Source of the DNA: Poriferisodalis sp965221195
GTDB lineage: Bacteria > Actinomycetota > Acidimicrobiia > Acidimicrobiales > Poriferisodalaceae
DNA: 64,000 nucleotides
Direction of reading: 5' to 3'
Assembly (NCBI GenBank): GCA_965221195.1
Contig: OZ244864.1
Location: 1,178,001-1,242,000 of the forward strand
In this document: positions 61,892 through 64,000 of the stretch, in pieces
Position numbering within the stretch: the first letter of the stretch is position 1
Layout of the letters: each line of letters opens with the position of its first letter
Position numbers and translations under genes: made by a program
The notes under the pieces: model-generated
What the model saw: the letters and a program-made list of their open reading frames with translations, nothing else
What the model was told of the DNA's origin: nothing
Databases searched by the model: none

Positions 61892-62734
61892 GTGCCTGAA
61901 CTGCCCGAAGTGGAGGTTGTGCGTCGGCAACTCACCGAACCACTGCTGGGACGGCGCGTTGTGGAGGCATGGGCGCATCGGTCCCGCAAGTTTGCTGACG
62001 GCGCCGACGCAGTAGGCAGCGAGGTTGAGGCGCTGCGTCGGCGGGGCAAGTACCTCATCGCAGAACTCAGTTGCGGACGCGACCTAGTAGTTCACCTCGG
62101 CATGACGGGCCGGTTGTACTTTGCAGATGCTGATGCGAATCCACCCAACAGCCCCTACCTGCGCGCTTGGTGGCGGCTCAACGACAACCTCAACGACAAC
62201 CTCAACGACAACCCCGACGAAAACACAGTGCTCTGCTTTTGTGATGTGCGGCGTTTTGGTCGTATCGCACTGTGCGACCGAGGCGATTACCGCAACCTCC
62301 CGACCTTGGCTGCTATGGGACCTGAACCGTTCGACCCTGCGCTTGACGCGCAGGACTTCTGGCACAGAACCAAGCGATCTAGCCAGCACATCAAGACACA
62401 GCTGCTGAATCAGCGACTGATCGCCGGTGTCGGCAACATCTACGCCGACGAAGCGCTGTTCTTGGCCGGCATCAATCCGTCGGCCCGCTCAATTTCCAAG
62501 CCTCGCGCTGAACTTCTGCTTGCAGCGCTTCGCAACGTGATGGCGGCCAGCATCGAACGGGGCGGCAGCACCCTGCGCGACTACTACAGCCTCCAAGGAG
62601 CGGGCAGCAACCAAGAGCATTTCGTCTGCTATGGACGCGCTGGTGAGCCTTGCGTTCGCTGTGGCACCGAAATGCGTCGCCGCGTGTTGGATCAGCGCTC
62701 AAGCACTTGGTGTCCTAGCTGCCAGCAACGCTGA
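61892..62734 (+). CDS. mutM: Formamidopyrimidine-DNA glycosylase
   Basis: A 280-residue Fpg/MutM that removes 8-oxoguanine and nicks the strand. After the GTG start comes PELPEVEVVRRQL, giving the catalytic Pro and Glu; RRRGKYLIAEL has the conserved Lys; NQRLIAGVGNIYADEALF is the H2TH motif; and the C-terminal zinc finger is CYGRAGEPCVRCG..WCPSC. A loop insert, NDNLNDNLNDNPDEN, sits before LCFCDVRRFGRI and is not typical of the family; it comes from three 12-base repeats (CTCAACGACAAC, 62177-62212). Start GTG at 61892 places the catalytic Pro directly after Met. Confidence 0.93.
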   Translation: MPELPEVEVVRRQLTEPLLGRRVVEAWAHRSRKFADGADAVGSEVEALRRRGKYLIAELSCGRDLVVHLGMTGRLYFADADANPPNSPYLRAWWRLNDNLNDNLNDNPDENTVLCFCDVRRFGRIALCDRGDYRNLPTLAAMGPEPFDPALDAQDFWHRTKRSSQHIKTQLLNQRLIAGVGNIYADEALFLAGINPSARSISKPRAELLLAALRNVMAASIERGGSTLRDYYSLQGAGSNQEHFVCYGRAGEPCVRCGTEMRRRVLDQRSSTWCPSCQQR

Positions 62735-62862
62735 AGATCCAACATCCTCTGCGTCTAACAGCGGCTACCAGCGTCTGCTCAGTGTCTACTCCGGCCTCAC
62801 CGCAGGGGGCATACTGGCATCAAGTCCGACAGCACGGACACTGCCCATAGGGAGAGATCGGC

Positions 62863-63453
62863 GTGGACAACGAGTTGTGGCGTTGGGTCTGGGTGATCAC
62901 GGCGATGGTGATGGGGCTCGGTGAGATGTTCACCGCTGGCTTTTTCCTCTTGCCTTTCGCCATCGGTGCCACACTTGCTGCTGTTGCGGCGTGGCTAGAT
63001 GTTGACGGCGGCATCCAGTGGCTGCTGTTTTTCGGCGGCACAGCCGTGTCGTTGCTGATTTTGCGTCGCTTCATGGGCAGCCAAGACCAGCCCGACGATC
63101 TGCCGGTGGGCGCCAACCGCTACATCGGCATGTCGGGGCGAGTCATCGAGACCATAGACAACGTCGACAACACCGGCCGTGTTCGCGTGGAGTCCGACGA
63201 GTGGCGAGCCGTCGCCGCCGCAGGGCCCATAGAGGAAGGATCGGTGGTTTGTGTAAAGGCGCTGCAAGGCGCGAAGCTGCTCGTTGAGTTCGTCGAACCA
63301 CCGCCACCTGGCTACGTGCCGCACCATCCACCTCCCGCAGCGGCCACTTCTCCCGAATCAAGGCCTGCGGCTGCTACAGGCGAAATGAGCGCTGCCGAAG
63401 GCGAGCAGATCACCGAATCAAAAACCCCGCCAGAAAACCCAAGGAGCGAGTGA
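62863..63453 (+). CDS. NfeD family protein
   Basis: A 196-residue membrane protein of the short NfeD type. Two or three helices at WVWVITAMVMGLGEMFTAGFFLLPFAIGATLAAVAAW and GIQWLLFFGGTAVSLLILRRF are followed by an OB-fold NfeD C-terminal domain: IGMSGRVIETID, GRVRVESDEWRAVAA, EGSVVCVKALQGAKLLVEFV. A Pro-rich, acidic tail of ~45 residues ends the protein. GTG at 62863 follows GGGAGAG. It overlaps the SPFH gene (TGATG), its usual partner in membrane microdomains. Confidence 0.9.
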   Translation: MDNELWRWVWVITAMVMGLGEMFTAGFFLLPFAIGATLAAVAAWLDVDGGIQWLLFFGGTAVSLLILRRFMGSQDQPDDLPVGANRYIGMSGRVIETIDNVDNTGRVRVESDEWRAVAAAGPIEEGSVVCVKALQGAKLLVEFVEPPPPGYVPHHPPPAAATSPESRPAAATGEMSAAEGEQITESKTPPENPRSE

Positions 63454-64000
63454 TGGACAACATTGAACCTGGAGTGATCCTCCTTGCAGTCATTGCATTG
63501 GCGATTTTTGTGGTTGCCGCGAAGGGCCTGCGCATCGTGCGTCCTTTCGAGCAGGGCCTCATTGAGTTCTTGGGCAAGTACCGCAACACGGTCGAGCCTG
63601 GCCTGCGGTTCGTCATCCCGTTTGTGCAGCGCATCTTGAAAGTTGACATGCGCGAGCAGGTGGTGGATGTGCCACCGCAGGAAGTCATCACCAAAGACAA
63701 CGTGGCAGTGACCGTTGATGCTGTCATCTATTACGAGCCCACCGACCCGGTGAAACTGAAGTACGCGGTTGGCAATTTCATTATCGCGGTGACCAAACTG
63801 GCGCAGACCAACCTCCGCAACGTCATCGGCGATCTGCAACTTGACGATGCGTTGGTGTCGCGCGAGGTCATCAACTCCAAGCTGCGTCAGATACTCGATG
63901 ATGCCACCGACAAGTGGGGCACTCGTGTGGTGCGGGTGGAGATTCAACGCATCGAGCCACCTGCTGATGTGACCACAGCGATGCACCGCCAGATGAAAGC
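63453..64000 (+). CDS. SPFH/band-7 (stomatin-like) protein, cut by window end
   Basis: The first 182 residues of a stomatin/prohibitin-type protein: an N-terminal helix VILLAVIALAIFVVAA, then LRIVRPFEQGLIEFLGKYRNTVEPG, LRFVIPFVQRILKVDMREQVVDVPPQEVITKDNV and NLRNVIGDLQLDDALVSREVINSKL, the band-7 domain pattern. The ATG at 63453 shares bases with the NfeD stop and has GGAG 6-9 bases upstream. Likely forms a membrane oligomer with NfeD. Confidence 0.92.
   Translation, partial: MDNIEPGVILLAVIALAIFVVAAKGLRIVRPFEQGLIEFLGKYRNTVEPGLRFVIPFVQRILKVDMREQVVDVPPQEVITKDNVAVTVDAVIYYEPTDPVKLKYAVGNFIIAVTKLAQTNLRNVIGDLQLDDALVSREVINSKLRQILDDATDKWGTRVVRVEIQRIEPPADVTTAMHRQMK

Overview
The window looks like a chromosomal stretch of a high-GC actinobacterium. 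The strongest markers are a mycothiol ligase gene (mshC), two F420-type luciferase-like oxidoreductases, a group II truncated haemoglobin, an SCO6745-family protein, GTG starts and many 4-base start/stop overlaps. The gene mix (TRAP transporter, glucosylglycerate metabolism, nitrile hydratase, DUF3516 helicase) would fit a free-living or marine Acidimicrobiia-like lineage, but that placement is inference. No rRNA, tRNA, CRISPR array or complete insertion sequence was recognised. No gene-free gap exceeds 300 bases.

Layout. 1-3442: the end of an MFS transporter, an LLM oxidoreductase, and an ECF sigma factor coupled to a one-helix membrane protein. 3521-10647: a two-subunit AddA/AddB-like helicase-nuclease. 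10710-15538: a second LLM oxidoreductase and a TRAP transporter whose binding protein resembles the 2-oxoacid binder TakP. 15757-22022: two SDRs, a double polysaccharide-deacetylase protein with a degenerate second half, an alpha/beta hydrolase and an MFS exporter. 22145-28256: an unusual family A DNA polymerase and pyruvate carboxylase. 28326-32314: an AAA ATPase with a perfect 17-bp palindrome at its start, an aminotransferase and a DUF4143 ATPase. 32417-34937: SCO6745 protein, truncated haemoglobin and, divergently, a GrdB-like gene with an in-frame TGA that probably encodes selenocysteine.

35040-43571: DUF3467 protein, a four-gene BMP-type nucleoside ABC importer, and a convergent pair for glucosylglycerate (GH13_18 phosphorylase and GpgS-like synthase). 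43665-52267 is the most accessory-looking part: a lower-GC helicase IV-like gene with embedded nuclease and zinc fingers, a ParD-like/zeta toxin pair whose toxin is frameshifted, a DUF3516 helicase, and a lower-GC GPP34-cytochrome P450 fusion. 52434-55046: acyl-CoA dehydrogenase-like protein and cobalt-type nitrile hydratase. 55158-58358: a nucleotidase-like HAD protein and two paralogous EreA/ChaN-like proteins. 58391-64000: mshC, a ParA ATPase, a small membrane protein, a RecB-like nuclease, mutM, and a coupled NfeD/SPFH pair cut by the window end.

The most notable items are the candidate selenoprotein with SECIS-like hairpins, the GPP34-P450 fusion lacking the usual acid-alcohol pair, the polymerase with a roughly 175-residue insertion, and the double deacetylase with one apparently dead domain. 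Short tandem duplications of 12-31 bp recur in linkers and spacers throughout.
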